64,000 bases of DNA from contig JAJNNX010000074.1 in assembly GCA_023159155.1 (NCBI GenBank), positions 148,054-212,053 on the forward strand, in the 5' to 3' direction. Both the position numbers and the translations under genes were made by a program. Position 1 is the first letter of the stretch. Each line of letters starts with the position of its first letter. This DNA comes from Ustulina deusta. Lineage: Eukaryota > Ascomycota > Sordariomycetes > Xylariales > Xylariaceae. A model generated the notes under the pieces. The model did no database searches and was not told where the DNA came from. It saw only the letters and a list, made by a program, of their open reading frames with translations. Below are positions 1 through 12,195 of this stretch, in pieces.

Positions 1-1830
1 TTTTTTATAACAAAAATAATATTTTTACTAAAAAAAAACTACTATATTATAAAAGTATTAATATAAAGTTTAATACTATTATATATAATAATAAAAAATT
101 GTTTAAAAAATAAATTAAAATAAACTTAGCTATTTATACTAGAAAAAATAACTATTTATTAGTAATAAATATAATTAATTTTTATAAAACCCTGCAAATT
201 AAAAAAGCACTAAAAAATATAAATATTTTAATAGCAATAATTTTACCTAGCTTTATAGCCTATTTTTAACTACTAAATATAAGATTTAATAAAGTTTTTA
301 AAATCTAGCTATATAAAAAATTAGATTTTTACTTAAAACAACTAAATAAAACAAAAAAATTATTTAATAAGTAGTTAGTTAACGTAAAATATATAATAAT
401 AACTTATATTATTAGCAATATATAAAAAAAAACTTTTATAATAAAAAATCAAGCTTTAGTTATAAAATTATTTAAAAAAACTAATATTTTTATTTATCTA
501 AATAGTTATAATAATTATTTTATTACTATTAAAAGTATTAATTTATTATAGTTATAATTAAATAATTAGTATTATTAGCTAAGTAAACATATAAACTTTA
601 AAATTGCAAAAGTTATTACTGCCTTAAAAAGTAGTAATAAATTTCTTATAATAATAAAAATCTTTAAAATGCTTTAAAATACCTATAAATATTTTTAAAA
701 TAAAATATTAAAAAAAATATATAAATTATATAAATTATATATAAATAGTTTAAAAATAAAAATAGTTAATTAGCTAAAAAATACTAATACTATATAAATT
801 ACTAGCAATAATTATTAGCTTTATACTAATATACTTCTAAATTTAAATACTAATTACTTATTATTTTTAATATAAAGTATAGCTATACTAACTATAGCAA
901 ATATAAGCTAAATTATATAAAAAAATAATATATAAATACTTTAATATAATCTAAGTAGTTATAATATATTATAATATTAAAACATATTACTAAATATTTT
1001 TAATTTTAAAAATAATTTTATTACCTAGCTAAAAACAAACTAAATTATTATTATATATATACTTTACTATTTATTTTAAATACTAACTTAGCTTTATTAT
1101 TAAAAATATACTACTAAAATATTTATAAAATATTAATATATATATATATATATATTTGTAAGCTTTATAATTAATAAAATTAGATATTATATTGCTAATA
1201 TATATAAATATTCCTTAAATATACTAGTAATAATATAGCCTTTTTTAATATAAACAACTTTATAGCCTATATATTCTAGTTTTATTAATTTAATATATAT
1301 ACTAAATAGCAAACCTAAGCAGTATAGTAATAATAAATATTACTATAACCAAAAAAATATATAAATTGTAGCAATGCCTCAATATTAATAATATTTATCT
1401 ATTAATATATACTAAAGCAAGGTAAACATACTAAAACAATAGTTAATAATAGTTCAAAAAGTATATATAAATATAAAAGTATAGGTCTAGCTAGCCCGGA
1501 ATAAAAAGTTAAAATAGGTTTAATCTTCTAAGTCTATAAATATCTTATTAGCTATATAAATTAAATATAATATAAAATACTTATAAATAAAATTAATTAA
1601 TAAATTCTATATAATTAAAATACTAAACTAATAAAGTTAATAAATTAAAAAGCTAAGCTAAATAATAAAGTTAATAGAGTAAAATCTTAGTGCTACACTT
1701 AATTAGTATTAAAACAAAAAAAATAAATAAAAAATCAGAGTTTTATAAAAAAAAAGTAATATACCCATACAAAATAAGTAGCTAGCTAACGTATTACTAG
1801 TTAGATTAAGGTTAAATTAATATAGTCTGT
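1..1830. repeat. AT-rich, probably RIP-mutated repeat block (left edge truncated)
   Basis: The sequence is almost entirely A and T, with stop codons in all frames and very few CpG or TpG dinucleotides. It changes to normal composition over about 100 bases near 1.8 kb. This matches AT-rich blocks made when RIP acts on transposon copies in ascomycetes. No LTR, inverted repeat or protein motif could be recognised here, so the original element is unknown. The block is cut by the window start. Confidence 0.75.
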
Positions 1831-4419
1831 GCTGCATATTAATACAGGCCAAGCCATTAGCGCCGGTCAAGTTCTAATCGAGGAATGCAGTACTGCTAGG
1901 ATAGCACAGCTGCACACTTGATACAAAGCAATCTGCTTTGCACTGCCTGTCGGAGCAAACAATTACATACACTAGAGACTTAAGATACCAGCTTCACAAA
2001 CGGTACCCAGCAAGTCGTCACGCTGCCACACCGATGTCCGATCGAGGAACGCGACTAAAATGCTGGTGAAGCCTAATCTTCATCCATGCCTGACGGCGGC
2101 ATATGGCTATAAATAAAAACATGGATGAACTTTACATGTCGATAGCTGCGAGCAGACAGACAGTGTTTGTCTTCCAGGTCTGTGCCGTCCGCGACACTAC
2201 ATTACCTCAGTACAGCTCTACAATAAAGCACCCGACAGTGGCGTGTTGGCGGCTTAAGGGTCTGTCAGCGGTTGCTTGGCATGATCTCCAGACCATTGGC
2301 ACGATAGTCGACGCATTGGTGAAAGTGAAAGAGACTCCAGGGAGATCCCGGTGCATCCGTAGTATACTAGAAACGGGTGGTCTATGAGCTGGTCATAAGA
2401 TGCATCGGAAAAGCTAACGTAACCTGATAGAATTATTTATCCTATCTGTACTCCTATACAGCGTACCAAGTCGATAACAGCTATCCAAAATCAAAACTCG
2501 GTAGAAAGACGACCAATAGGCATCTAGTCGTTGGGAAAGCCCAAATGTAGATTAGGCGGGACGCCGACCATATTTTTATAGCCGAGGCAAATCGGAAGTT
2601 CATCTTGTAAGAGAAGGAACCTTTACCAATATCTGACTGAAACTGCTTCTCAGACAACCTCAAAGCCTTCTCCAAATTTCTCCAACTCAGTCCCCTGTTT
2701 CGGTGTGGTCGGTGTCTACTATACTGTACTGCCGCTATACTTGGCGAACCAAGAAGCCTTCGACCGCCAAGGTCACGACAATTCGAGGTTCGCCTCGGTA
2801 TTTACCGGTTGCAGTATTACGGAATGGCGACAGGCATGCCAAAGTGTTAGCGCACTCTCGCCTAGCCCATAAGGAATCGATCAACCCAGCGGACGGAGAG
2901 TTCAAATCCTCGCAGGTCAGGTGAACCATTTTCGACAGGGAATCCCTCAAAGCCATGCTCATCATCCACCCGCCGTCCATGTCACACAAAATACAGTATG
3001 ACAGCAGGGCAATGGCAGCTGATACATGGTGCGAGTCCGCAGGGAATCTCGAAGGATATTCAAGTTTTTTTTCAGGGCGTGCCTGGGGCTTCTCCTCCTT
3101 GCCACTGCGTCAAGTGCAGGCTGTGAGTCCAAATCTCTGCTTCATTACAAGACTTCATTGCCAGTCACCAGGACATTCTAGAATATTATACTTTCTATGG
3201 AATTGAAAAATGAAAACGTCGCCGGTCTCGACAAAAGATGGTAAAGATTACTGTCTTCCCTCGCCACCCCGACATATTCCAGCTTTCATGGCAAGGTTTT
3301 CGGTTACTCAAAGCATTAAAGATAGCTGCAAATTCGATTCCCCTATATCCAAGGGTGGCTCCTAGTCGCTTACGCTTAGATGCCTACACTAGGTATCATG
3401 ACAACCTGTATCCCTGCTACCCCAGACTTCGTGGACACCAATTCACAGAAGCCCACTAGGTTAGTCTATCCAACCTTGAAAGGGTTAGCAAGTGGCGGGA
3501 TGCCAATTCAAGGTGTGCGGATTAGGTACTCCAGCACCGGGTTGCCCCTCGGCCGTGAACTGTTTTAGGATGCCCATTTTCCATGCAGGCTGGACTTCGT
3601 CCATCTAGCCAATCATGATTCCGGTAGGTCTACCAATCGTTACCGCCAATCTGCTACATATATCTCAAGAGTTCCTGCAGCCCTGGACGGGCGATATGAT
3701 GGGGCGTTGAAAATAGCCAGACATACCGAAATGATGACGTTATCGCAAGACCAAGCTCATGTCCGTGGGTTCCCATGGTCCCGTGATAGATCTGCGTCTC
3801 ACGCTCCTTCAGCCAAGGGCTTACCATGCCGATATGCGATGCTCAACGTCTAGGTACGAATTCTCAGCTCTTCACCACCTAGCGTTTACCAGGCACCTGG
3901 TCCCCGTAGAGCACGGACCGTTTCACGATGATTCGGATGCATACCAAGCTCGCCAAACAGCAACTCTAGTGTATGAACATCCTACATGTCTACACTATCC
4001 CCGCTTCGCAAATAGGCAGAAGCCTAACGCACAAGCCCTATGCCCCGATCCACTGATAGAAGATCCTCAATGTGAGACCGAAAAACCTCGTAAAAGAGGT
4101 ATGTACGGAAAATATCCTCTTTGTTTCTGCAGCGCGTCCAGAACCTCTGATCGGCGAACTCCAGGTTACCGATATACGATAGACAGGGCAGTAATACAGG
4201 GGGAGGGTGTGGGTGGAAGATGTTGCGACATATGAGCCTGCGTTTGCTCCTATCCAATATGTGCAGACGTGGTAATCGTCGTTGCACCTATGTGACGCAC
4301 GTTGTCTCCAGAGTTTTTGCTGTGCTCCTACCTATGTAATGTGTTCGGGCCATTATTCTTCTTCGGGATGCGGGAATCGGGAAGCAGACTGCGTGCCATT
4401 GCAGCGCGGAACATGTCGG

Positions 4420-4737
4420 TCAAGCCAACCCAACAAAGAAGTCGCAGTTTGTCGTCATAGCATGCTCTTCGGGTTGCAGCGTAATTCTGACCTCGCCCTC
4501 CCGCATAAACCCCAGGTCCAGTTGCTCGCCAAAGATCATTGACCCTTGCGCGGCAGCCAAGGATTTCTCCAATCTCATTGGTGAAGCCCCTGCCGTGTCC
4601 AGAAGGAGTCCTCGAATCTTGTTAGCAAAGTAGTATCTATACACCATCCTCGATGCCCCAGAGACAAGCCGTCCAGCCGCATTCAACTCCTCTCGCAGCA
4701 CTAGCCAGGGATACCGAACCCCAAAATGGTGAATTAG
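4420..4737 (-). other. Open frame without start codon, possible gene remnant
   Basis: A minus-strand open frame of 105 codons follows a TAG that could also be a splice acceptor. It has no ATG near its beginning. The translation has a protein-like, amphipathic composition (segments such as YPWLVLREEL and RMVYRYYFANK) and differs from the low-complexity chance frames nearby. I do not recognise the family. No upstream exon was found in the AT-leaning sequence before it. It could be a 3' exon of a lost gene or simply chance. Confidence 0.2.
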
Positions 4738-5842
4738 CTATGTAAATATGTATATGTATGTATCCTATAGAATATGCGATCTCCTACACCTCAGCCTACA
4801 ACAGCCGGATACCACCATCCCTGCGCCCAAAGCTATACCACGAAATGTTGCGAGTCGTGAACCATTAACGCTACCATCTAGATACTACTACGAATAACAT
4901 GAAGGTGAGCCCCAGAAACTCGTTATAGTAGCAGCATTCCGTACTGCAGTGCACTAGCCTGAAAGACCCTGCTTCCCGATCGGCACCACAGCAACTTTTT
5001 GTGACCTTCTTTCGGCCACCTGCAGGATAGATCGTAGGAAACCCCCCCACTCACACTCTTTATAGACACTTCAACAGCGTGCCAGCTGCATGATTAACTT
5101 CTTCAACCATGGAGTCTGTGGTCTAATAACCGCTGGAACCGTGGAACGTCCCTATCTCAACGGACTTAACGAACATCGAGCCGGGCTAATTCAAACATGT
5201 CCTCAGAACCCCCCTTTCAAGTCCATCTCAACTATGCAGTAAACCGACGATGACCAAATGGTTCTAATTCGATATGTCATATCAGCCGCCTCATGAAGAA
5301 TGGAAACAGGAAAGAGAGCATGTCTTTCAATCTCCAGCGACGGATTTCCAAGCGAGCCCGAAAACATGTTTTCCAATCGATCCGCCGGTGGAGGACATAT
5401 GGGTGGGTAGGTATATATGTAGTATCGTGGACCCGCACAATTCAAAAGCCGACCTTCGCCGCCTGTAGATCTATCTATCTTGCTCCGCCGGTGAGTTAGC
5501 CGCCACTCGTCGGAACCCTAGTCCTCAGTGGATGGATGCCCAGATGTTGGGCTCATATCATCGGCCCGTCTCTCGGCAGTAGTTATAGCGAGAATAGCCG
5601 CATCTACACGAATATATACGACTTACTATAGATAGATAGTAGATATATGTAGTTATTCTCTCACCAATTAATGACAAACTACCCGTATCCACCGTATCGA
5701 TGTTGGGGGGTTCTCCCAAGGGAGGGGGGGGTCCAGAAAGATGATGAGAATTTTGTTACTACTTCTTAGTTGTCAAGACGGTAGATTAATCTCTAGCGTC
5801 GACGGAAGAACACTACTTCGTGAGCCAAGAGGGCATGGGCGG

Positions 5843-5860
5843 AAAAAAAAAAAAAAAAAA
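5843..5860 (+). repeat. Poly-A tract (18 A)
   Basis: An uninterrupted run of 18 adenines lies in otherwise GC-balanced sequence. It could be a simple homopolymer or the trace of an old poly-A insertion. No target-site duplication was identified around it. Confidence 0.9.
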
Positions 5861-6637
5861 CTCTTCTTCATGCACAGATGCGTTGCTTTTCGCCGGCGGA
5901 ATTTTTCCAGAATAATGCGCGATGACGCCTCCCCTTACAGATTTCGGAATATCCCGCGGCGTATGCGCCTGGGTTGGGCGTTGATTTTCTGAGATCTTCG
6001 CGCCGAGTCGTCATAGGCTTTGGTGTGATTGCGTCTTACGACGGCTTTTAGACAAATTGCCTGCCTGCACTGCATATGGCGGACTCGCGCAACGAGATGG
6101 CCCTGGTAGATTTCGTGACAGATATTAAGAATAGAAGCCGATGATATCATATTATTTTACTACCACTAATTTTGGGCCAGGTGGCGCAAGTAGATGATGA
6201 ATCGAGGCTGGAAAAATGGATTATATGTTTCCTATTAAACATACATCGAGTAAACGTTTCCTCACTCATTATCAACTACACATTACCTAATTATTATCCC
6301 TTAACAACAGATTCCTAGAAAGGGGTGAATCTCGATATGCTGTATCCATATAATCAAAACCGTGGCAATGTCTGTCGCTCTCAATCAAATCCCCCCAGGA
6401 CTTTCTTCGCCTAAGTTTTCCGCCTTCGCTGCCGATTTTGCAGGCGTACTAGGACAAGACAAGCTCCCTCGCCGTTCCCCGTTGATCAGAGTGAGATTCT
6501 ACTCACGAAAGACCTTCTTTAAGCTCCTCCGAGGTCTTTTCCCATGCATACAGTCTGGCTTCAGTTGCCCGGCTTGCGAGCGGCCCGGTGAACAGCCAAC
6601 CCTCGATCCAACTATCTGAATCCTAAACCCCCATCTG

Positions 6638-7219
6638 CTAGATCCAACACTCGGCAAGACAAGAACATTTGATGGTCTGTTCGACTTCGGCGGATGAGCT
6701 CGCGAGCCTCAGCGCCTCGGCCACGCAGTCTGGCTGAGGTCCGGCTGTCTTGACTACGCGAAAGTTGATATGGATGTTGGGTAGGTTTTCGTAGGTTTGC
6801 GTGCAGGTGTAATTGTCGAGTAGGGTGTTGCATTGTGTTTGGATAATGCCTGAGACCCCGGCCGTGCAATTGCTTGCAGACTCGTCGTTACCCCAGCCGG
6901 CCATCTCGATCGTGTACTGGTTGAAAACTTTCCCGCCATCCACATACCCGTAGAAATCGCAGGTACTGGCATCAAAGCGGCGGGATAAGGTAGGTCGTCG
7001 GGTTAACGGTAAGAAGGGTGCGCTTTGGACTGTTCTGAATATGGCGATGGAGGCTGTAAGGGTATCTAGACGCATGTCTTCGATGTAGGAGATGCTAATA
7101 ATTGGATATCCAACTCGAAATGAAGCTTCCTGTGTAGATTTAATATTTCCTATGGTCATGTTGAGCATAGAATGGAGATAGACTGGGCCGCCCAGTAGTT
7201 CAGGGGGCGAGTCATGCAT
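6638..7219 (-). CDS. Hypothetical cysteine-containing protein, possibly a 3' exon of a decayed gene
   Basis: A minus-strand frame with ATG at 7219 gives 193 residues; a second ATG at 7075 would give 145. I do not recognise the family. The C-terminal part has eight cysteines (including a CSC pair and a final CWI), N-glycosylation-type sequons (NCT, NYT) and an aromatic/glycine stretch CDFYGYVDGG. This suggests an extracellular or lumenal domain. If translation began at 7075, the first 20 residues would be weakly signal-peptide-like. About 350 bases further upstream on the same strand (near 7575-7690) an open frame encodes a hydrophobic, membrane-like segment (LWLLFSTAVLGMLLFI). It is followed by a GTATGT donor-like site but has no ATG. 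The two pieces may be exons of one membrane protein with a large outer domain, now broken, or a separate small secreted protein. Position near an AT-rich block is compatible with either. Confidence 0.4.
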   Translation of the reverse strand: MHDSPPELLGGPVYLHSMLNMTIGNIKSTQEASFRVGYPIISISYIEDMRLDTLTASIAIFRTVQSAPFLPLTRRPTLSRRFDASTCDFYGYVDGGKVFNQYTIEMAGWGNDESASNCTAGVSGIIQTQCNTLLDNYTCTQTYENLPNIHINFRVVKTAGPQPDCVAEALRLASSSAEVEQTIKCSCLAECWI

Positions 7220-9801
7220 ACTTCCTCGTCTTCTATTAAGTCGCAGGACACTCCTAGAGATGGCGGGCCTAAGAATAGGCCATATCACTCTAGTTCATCG
7301 AAGACGTGTGTCCCGAGGCATCCTCCCGATGGCAACCCGCTTTGGCGCCCGCATCGGATTCGATCTTCTGGTCGAGAGATGGGTGTTACTCTCCTTTTTG
7401 AACATGACTTGTCAGAAGCACATTCGTCGGACGAGTGCTTCGAAGCAGCGATCTAGCCCTCATCGACAACGAGACCCTCGTGCTATGATCGCGTTCACCA
7501 AAGATCTGGCTCTTCCCATTCAAAAGAATCAAGTCTTACCCCTTTGCCTTTTCACATACCAGATAGAAAGGCTATACTGCTCACTAATAAATAACAACAT
7601 GCCAAGGACTGCTGTTGAGAACAATAGCCACAACCCTCGGGCCGTGATCCGAAGTATTATGCAGCCAGGCGTAGGGGTTTACACCTTTTTGGATTTCAGA
7701 CGGATTCATCCGACGTGTTTGAGGGTCACACAAATCTCATCCTGCATGCTCCCATACCTACTAGAGCTGGATCGGTGTGATTCCGCGTGACAGTCACTGC
7801 TTCTAGTGTAACACCGAGTGAGATGCTCCCAATACGGTCATGACAGTGGTCGTGAGTCCGGTCAATGTCGTGAAGGAGTTGGCGACCCAAACCACCTTCA
7901 CAACCCAGTCCTCGAATCATCGACATGACTGCTGACGTGATGGCGTACTGGTTGTACCGGAACTAAGCCCCCAAGTTCAGACAACTCCTGCCGTGATTCA
8001 GCTCGCATCGCTTGAGAGAATATGACACGTGTGCGTGTGTCTCGAAAATAAATCTCGTGCCATCGACAATCCCCAGGTCGCCCAATAATATCATGACCTC
8101 ATACATATTATCTCTAATTTGGTCTTGATAATATTCTTATCACTAGTCAGCCCAAGTTATTGCTAATATTATGTTACATGTGGATTTTTTCACAACTAGC
8201 ACATGTAGAAAAGTTAAGATGCTGCGAACAGTTGGTATAGTCAAGTGAGACTAGAGAGATTCTACCACCTATAATAAAAAAAAATCGAATTTCTGTCTAA
8301 AACTCTTTCGTTCTAGTATATACCACTACCTGGGTTCCAATTCGAATGCTAGTTATATCGCTAGCATTACCATTATAAATTAGAAGGAACTTCAAGAAAT
8401 ATCTACATATTCTTTACCATAGTCTCATTAATAGCATGAAGGCATCTAGTCTATACAGCTCGGCAATTAGAAACAAAAGACTTATCCTCCGACATTTACA
8501 CTGTAGCATCTACTCGACTTCATGATACGGGAAAGCAACATCACTCACGCCTTGTGACATAGGAGTTTTTCAAACTTAGAACGTAATAGCAATACCTTCG
8601 GCAATGTAAAATAGCTATACTATCGGGTCTCTTAAACTCCCGACTCTTAGGGTATATGGTAAGAGCCAGACTACCTACTTGAAATTCTAAATTTGGGGCA
8701 TTGTCTAGCAAGCAAGCTCGCATACGCCCGCCCCCTGGTGAGACAAATTTAGCCAAAATTCCGAGGCTGAACCTCTCTCTCTCTCTCTCTCTCAAAAGAA
8801 AATATAAAAAGATACGGTGAGGACACAACTTATCTTTGTTTAGCATATGATACTGGCCATTTCCATGAATTACACAGGTGATATGTTGTCGCGCACGACC
8901 CAGATTATGGCTCAACTGTTGTTAACCGGGTGTGGGCTGTATAGGGAGACATGTCAATGCATGTTGGCGGGAAATATTCGCCATAGATATATGTTAGGCT
9001 TGCTTAGTACCAGGGCCGCGAAGGCAGGTTCGTATCATTTGTGTACTTGCGCTGGCTTTGAGTCGACGTTGAGACAAGATCTGTTCGCGTACGATGACGC
9101 GTAAGTAAGACTGTCCGCAACCTACATGTTTGGCAAGCAGGCTAGATAGACTACGTCAAAAAGCAGTTGTTTTTGTGCAGATGTTGGGTTGCACTGCAAA
9201 GAGCCTCATATCTCCAATATAAGCCGGGCGGGCTACCTACCTACCTCTATCTAGCGCTTGCACCATCTGTCAAGATGACTAAGCTCGAACTGTGAAACAC
9301 AATAGTTCATTAATCTTGGCTAAATCCTAAGAGATAGAATTTAGCAGAGCAATAGTGAGTTTCACCGAGCCAAAAAAAAAAAAGTCGAAGCGTAGAACTA
9401 CCTCGGAAGTCTCGGAAAGTGCTCGTAGTGAAGAAGTAGAGAGAACCTTAGTAGGGAGAAGAAAACTAAGCTAGAACAACTTGGTTTAAAAGTCATCACG
9501 CCTAGTGTCAGATAATATCAAAGTTGAGCATGTACTTGAAGGCGAGTATTGTGCAACGATAAGTTAACAGATTCAGTTGTTCCGAGCCCATTGTCAAGGA
9601 GAGAATTATTAAAAAAAGGAGAAAAAAAAGGAGGACCACCATAGAAAGTTATATTCCATACTGGGCATCGCTAACGTAAATACCCAATCACTTAGCTATA
9701 CATTTTATGCTCGTATGGTAATGCCATGTGCTCCGTTCCCATCACTATAGTACTTATATGCAAATCGCTTGAATTTTCGACTGCCCTTGTGACACTTGAG
9801 G
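7220..9801. other. Intergenic, no supported gene
   Basis: Apart from the membrane-like open segment near 7575-7690 (minus), I see no gene. The sequence becomes more AT-leaning from about 8.0 to 9.8 kb and contains a CT dinucleotide repeat and short A-rich runs near 9611 and 9371. The part nearest 9.8 kb is the likely 3' UTR of the DUF3074 gene. Confidence 0.5.
8773..8793 (+). repeat. (CT)n microsatellite
   Basis: A perfect CT dinucleotide run of about ten units. It creates a false open frame on the opposite strand (Arg-Glu repeats). Confidence 0.95.
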
Positions 9802-11860
9802 TCATGATTTAACGCTATTAGGTTTCCTGCCCAGGTCCTGTTCAGTCATTGACAAACTCCCGGAACTAGGCGTTAAATTGTCATCGAGATTGATGCCTTC
9901 GCGGAAGAGACGGGCTACAAGCCTTGTGTTCAGGGCCTGAAGCTGTCTCACTTGCTCTGTCAAGATCTCGATTTCTTTGCGAGTGACATCCCTCTCAGCA
10001 CGGGTTTTATCAAGCTCGAGGGCCAGATTCGCTTTCTCCTCGCGCTGGAGCTGCTTACGTCGGCGTTCCTCGGCCTTTCTTTCCTCGCCGGCTCGCTTGG
10101 CCTCGAGCTTGCGACGTTCCCGCTGGTATTTCTCCTCTTGCTTCGCGATACCGCGTTCGTGTTTCTCACGTAACTTTCGTAGAGCTAACTCATCGCGTTG
10201 CGCGTCGTCGTGCTTTTTCGCAAGGGCGCGCTCCTCGGTTCGCCGCAGCTTCTCTTCCGCTTTCAGTCTTCGTTCCTCTAGCTTTCTAAGCTCTTTTTCA
10301 TGATATGAAGAGCGCCCCGAATACAAGGAATCTCCACCGGCGCCGGTGCTTACGGGCACAGCCGGTTCTTCAACCTCTACCGTCTTCCCGGGTGGCTCGA
10401 CGTCTCCTGTGCCATCAAGGCTGTGGAAACTGTGAATAGACGAAGATTCGTCGGATACATCAGGTGTAGAAATCTCAGACTCGCTCTCATCCCCTCCTGG
10501 AGACCCAAGTAATCGCGAAGTTGCCGCCGAAGCTACCATGGCGAGAGCGCCGGATATCATGCCATAAACCCCACCGGGCCCTGGCGAGCGTGTGTCTTCT
10601 GCATTATCTTGTTCAGCTGCCATAGCGCTTACTTTTTTCCGAGCATCATGAGGTGACGTTGAAATGGAGTCGGAGAAAGGCTCAGATGTTATAGGTATCG
10701 GGGCTACGCTCGGTGTTGTTTCAGCTTCGGCCGGTATGGACTCGTAACTCTTATTGAGCAGCATCTCGAATTTCTCGGATGATATCCACTGTAAAAATTT
10801 GCCAGCATCATTCGCTATTCCCTCTGGTGTCTTTTTCTCAATGATAAAACGAGGCACACTGCCTCCAGGATCACTGCGAGTGATCATTATCCATTCAATA
10901 GTGGACTCGCTTTCTTCATGACCGTCGTGTTCGCTGCTTTTCGAGCTTCTCGACTCGTCATTCTGATCATTATCTAGGGGATTAGATATGACCGACTCCT
11001 CACCGACATCACCCGAGCTGCTTGTTGTTGAAGGTGGCGTGTCTTCGCTTGCCGCGTTAGCTGATGAAGGTATCTTGTGCGATGGGGTTTCAACTTGAAT
11101 CTCGCGAATCAGCTCGACAGACTCATAGTAGCCCCGGATAAATCCTGAACGTTCGGGACATCCGGGATGGACACACGGCTTCGACACAAGCATGAAGCAT
11201 CTCGGCATGCCGGGTTTATTTGGCATCGGCGTCGTTATGGCCGTGTCAGAGCTTAAACATAGGGTGACGAAGTCGCGAGGTGTAGTCGGGCCTGGAAACT
11301 GTGCCGAGAGCTGGTAGACTAGAACACTTGGTGAATCATTTTGCTTCCCCTATACGAGCGGAGCCGAGAGCGTGGCAGGCACATAGCTTACCCTGTATCT
11401 TCCCACGCCCGTCGACGGTCTGGTCGGCGACGCATTTGTCGGCGCCTAAGCCTCTGATCTTGCCGTCCCCCGGCTGTCCCTGCACCTTGAGACTCTCGGC
11501 GAACTCTCTTTCCATGCCCGTTTTCCATTTCTTGAAGCTCTGGCCGTCGTGGACGCTACGCCTCGCAAACCATGACCCTCTGCCGTCTTTCGCAGCCAAC
11601 TTGTACATGTTCAACCCGAGCGGGTTGTCGCGGGGATTGAACTTGACTTCTTTCCACTCTTTTCTCAGCTCTGCGGCCTGGTGGGCGGACTCGGCTGGCG
11701 GGCTCGGCAGGGAAGCGTCCTCAGAGGGGCTGGGTATCGAGCTGATGAGGCAATGGGCCTCGCTGAAGACGTCCGTCATGAGGACCGTCGGGTCTTCTTT
11801 AGCGAAGGATCCCCAGTCGATCGGGCCGAGCGCCTTGAACGCTTCATGGGCACCGAGCAT
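9802..11860 (-). CDS. DUF3074 START-like domain protein with C-terminal coiled coil
   Basis: Two exons, 11860-11392 and 11318-9802, separated by a 73-nt intron (donor GTAAGC, acceptor CTAG). The product is 661 residues. The start is the ATG at 11860, giving MLGAHEAFKALGPIDW, the usual beginning of this fungal family; the open frame extends further upstream only through a non-ATG codon. Splicing joins DGRGKIQ to VYQLSAQFPGPTTPRDFVTL, restoring the START-like (DUF3074) lipid-binding fold over roughly residues 80-340. It ends with the family signature RSDPGGSVPRF and the DAGKFLQW motif. A serine- and acid-rich linker follows, then a long charged coiled coil at about 492-627. Family members are uncharacterised; the START-like fold suggests binding of a hydrophobic ligand, which is inference. 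The start codon is only 228 bp from the retrotransposon LTR, so the promoter is short or was displaced by the insertion. Confidence 0.88.
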
Positions 11861-12088
11861 TTTGTTCGTGATGCGAGGGCTGGTAGGTGATGGTTGAGCC
11901 GCGTGCGTGCTCGCTGCTGAATCCAAACAACTTCGTCAAACAAGCTATCATCTCATCTCTTGCATCTGTCACGCTATACCGTCATGAGTCGCTGCGTAGA
12001 TCGGCAGAGACAGCTATGGTTTCTCAAGAGTCGGCATTTAAGACGTTGGGGATATCACAAAGCTTGGTATTGTTAAACCAACGGATTC
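11861..12088 (-). promoter_or_regulatory. Short upstream region between DUF3074 gene and LTR
   Basis: Only 228 bp of normal-composition DNA separate the DUF3074 start codon from the left LTR. Any promoter for the gene must lie here or be supplied by the element or the AT-rich DNA beyond. No specific element was identified. Confidence 0.4.
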
Positions 12089-12195
12089 TGTAGATCCATA
12101 CACGTGATCTTATCCATATAGCTAGTTCTAGTCCGTAGATTAATAAATAAGGACTATTACCTTTATAATTCAAGTTTATTATTTAAAACATAACA
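12089..12195 (+). repeat. Left (5') LTR of the RIP relic, 107 bp
   Basis: Begins TGTAGATCC and ends AACATAACA, matching the TG...CA rule. It aligns without gaps to 25918-26024. 93 of 107 positions agree and all 14 differences are transitions, distributed in both directions between the copies, as expected if each was mutated independently by RIP. Confidence 0.88.

Larger units (their letters stand above)
1831..6637. other. Gene-poor stretch, no supported gene
   Basis: Normal base composition but no gene I can support. Open frames up to 158 codons exist; one at 3759-4235 on the plus strand begins with ATG. None shows a recognisable domain, paired splice sites or a codon pattern like the real genes further on. 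Around 2905-2925 there is a short T-arm-like string, but no complete tRNA cloverleaf could be built. An 18-A run lies at 5843-5860. The region may hold decayed genes or old repeats. Confidence 0.5.

Noticed and set aside
2895..2930. T-arm-like string (GAGTTCAAATCC) suggesting a tRNA
   Set aside because: No matching D-arm, anticodon stem or acceptor stem could be paired on either strand.
7260..7790. 176-codon plus-strand frame beginning with ATG
   Set aside because: Composition is unlike the real genes here, and it overlaps a more protein-like minus-strand signal.
8541..8915. 124-codon minus-strand frame
   Set aside because: Its openness depends on the CT microsatellite; no recognisable content.
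9952..10303. Plus-strand open frames opposite the DUF3074 gene
   Set aside because: They are antisense to the Arg/Glu/Lys-rich coiled coil, whose codon bias creates long open frames on the other strand.
11301..11897. 198-codon plus-strand frame
   Set aside because: Antisense to exon 1 of the DUF3074 gene, which has conserved family text and splice sites.
11861..11926. Start of the DUF3074 protein at 11926
   Set aside because: That codon is TTG; the ATG at 11860 gives the usual family N-terminus.
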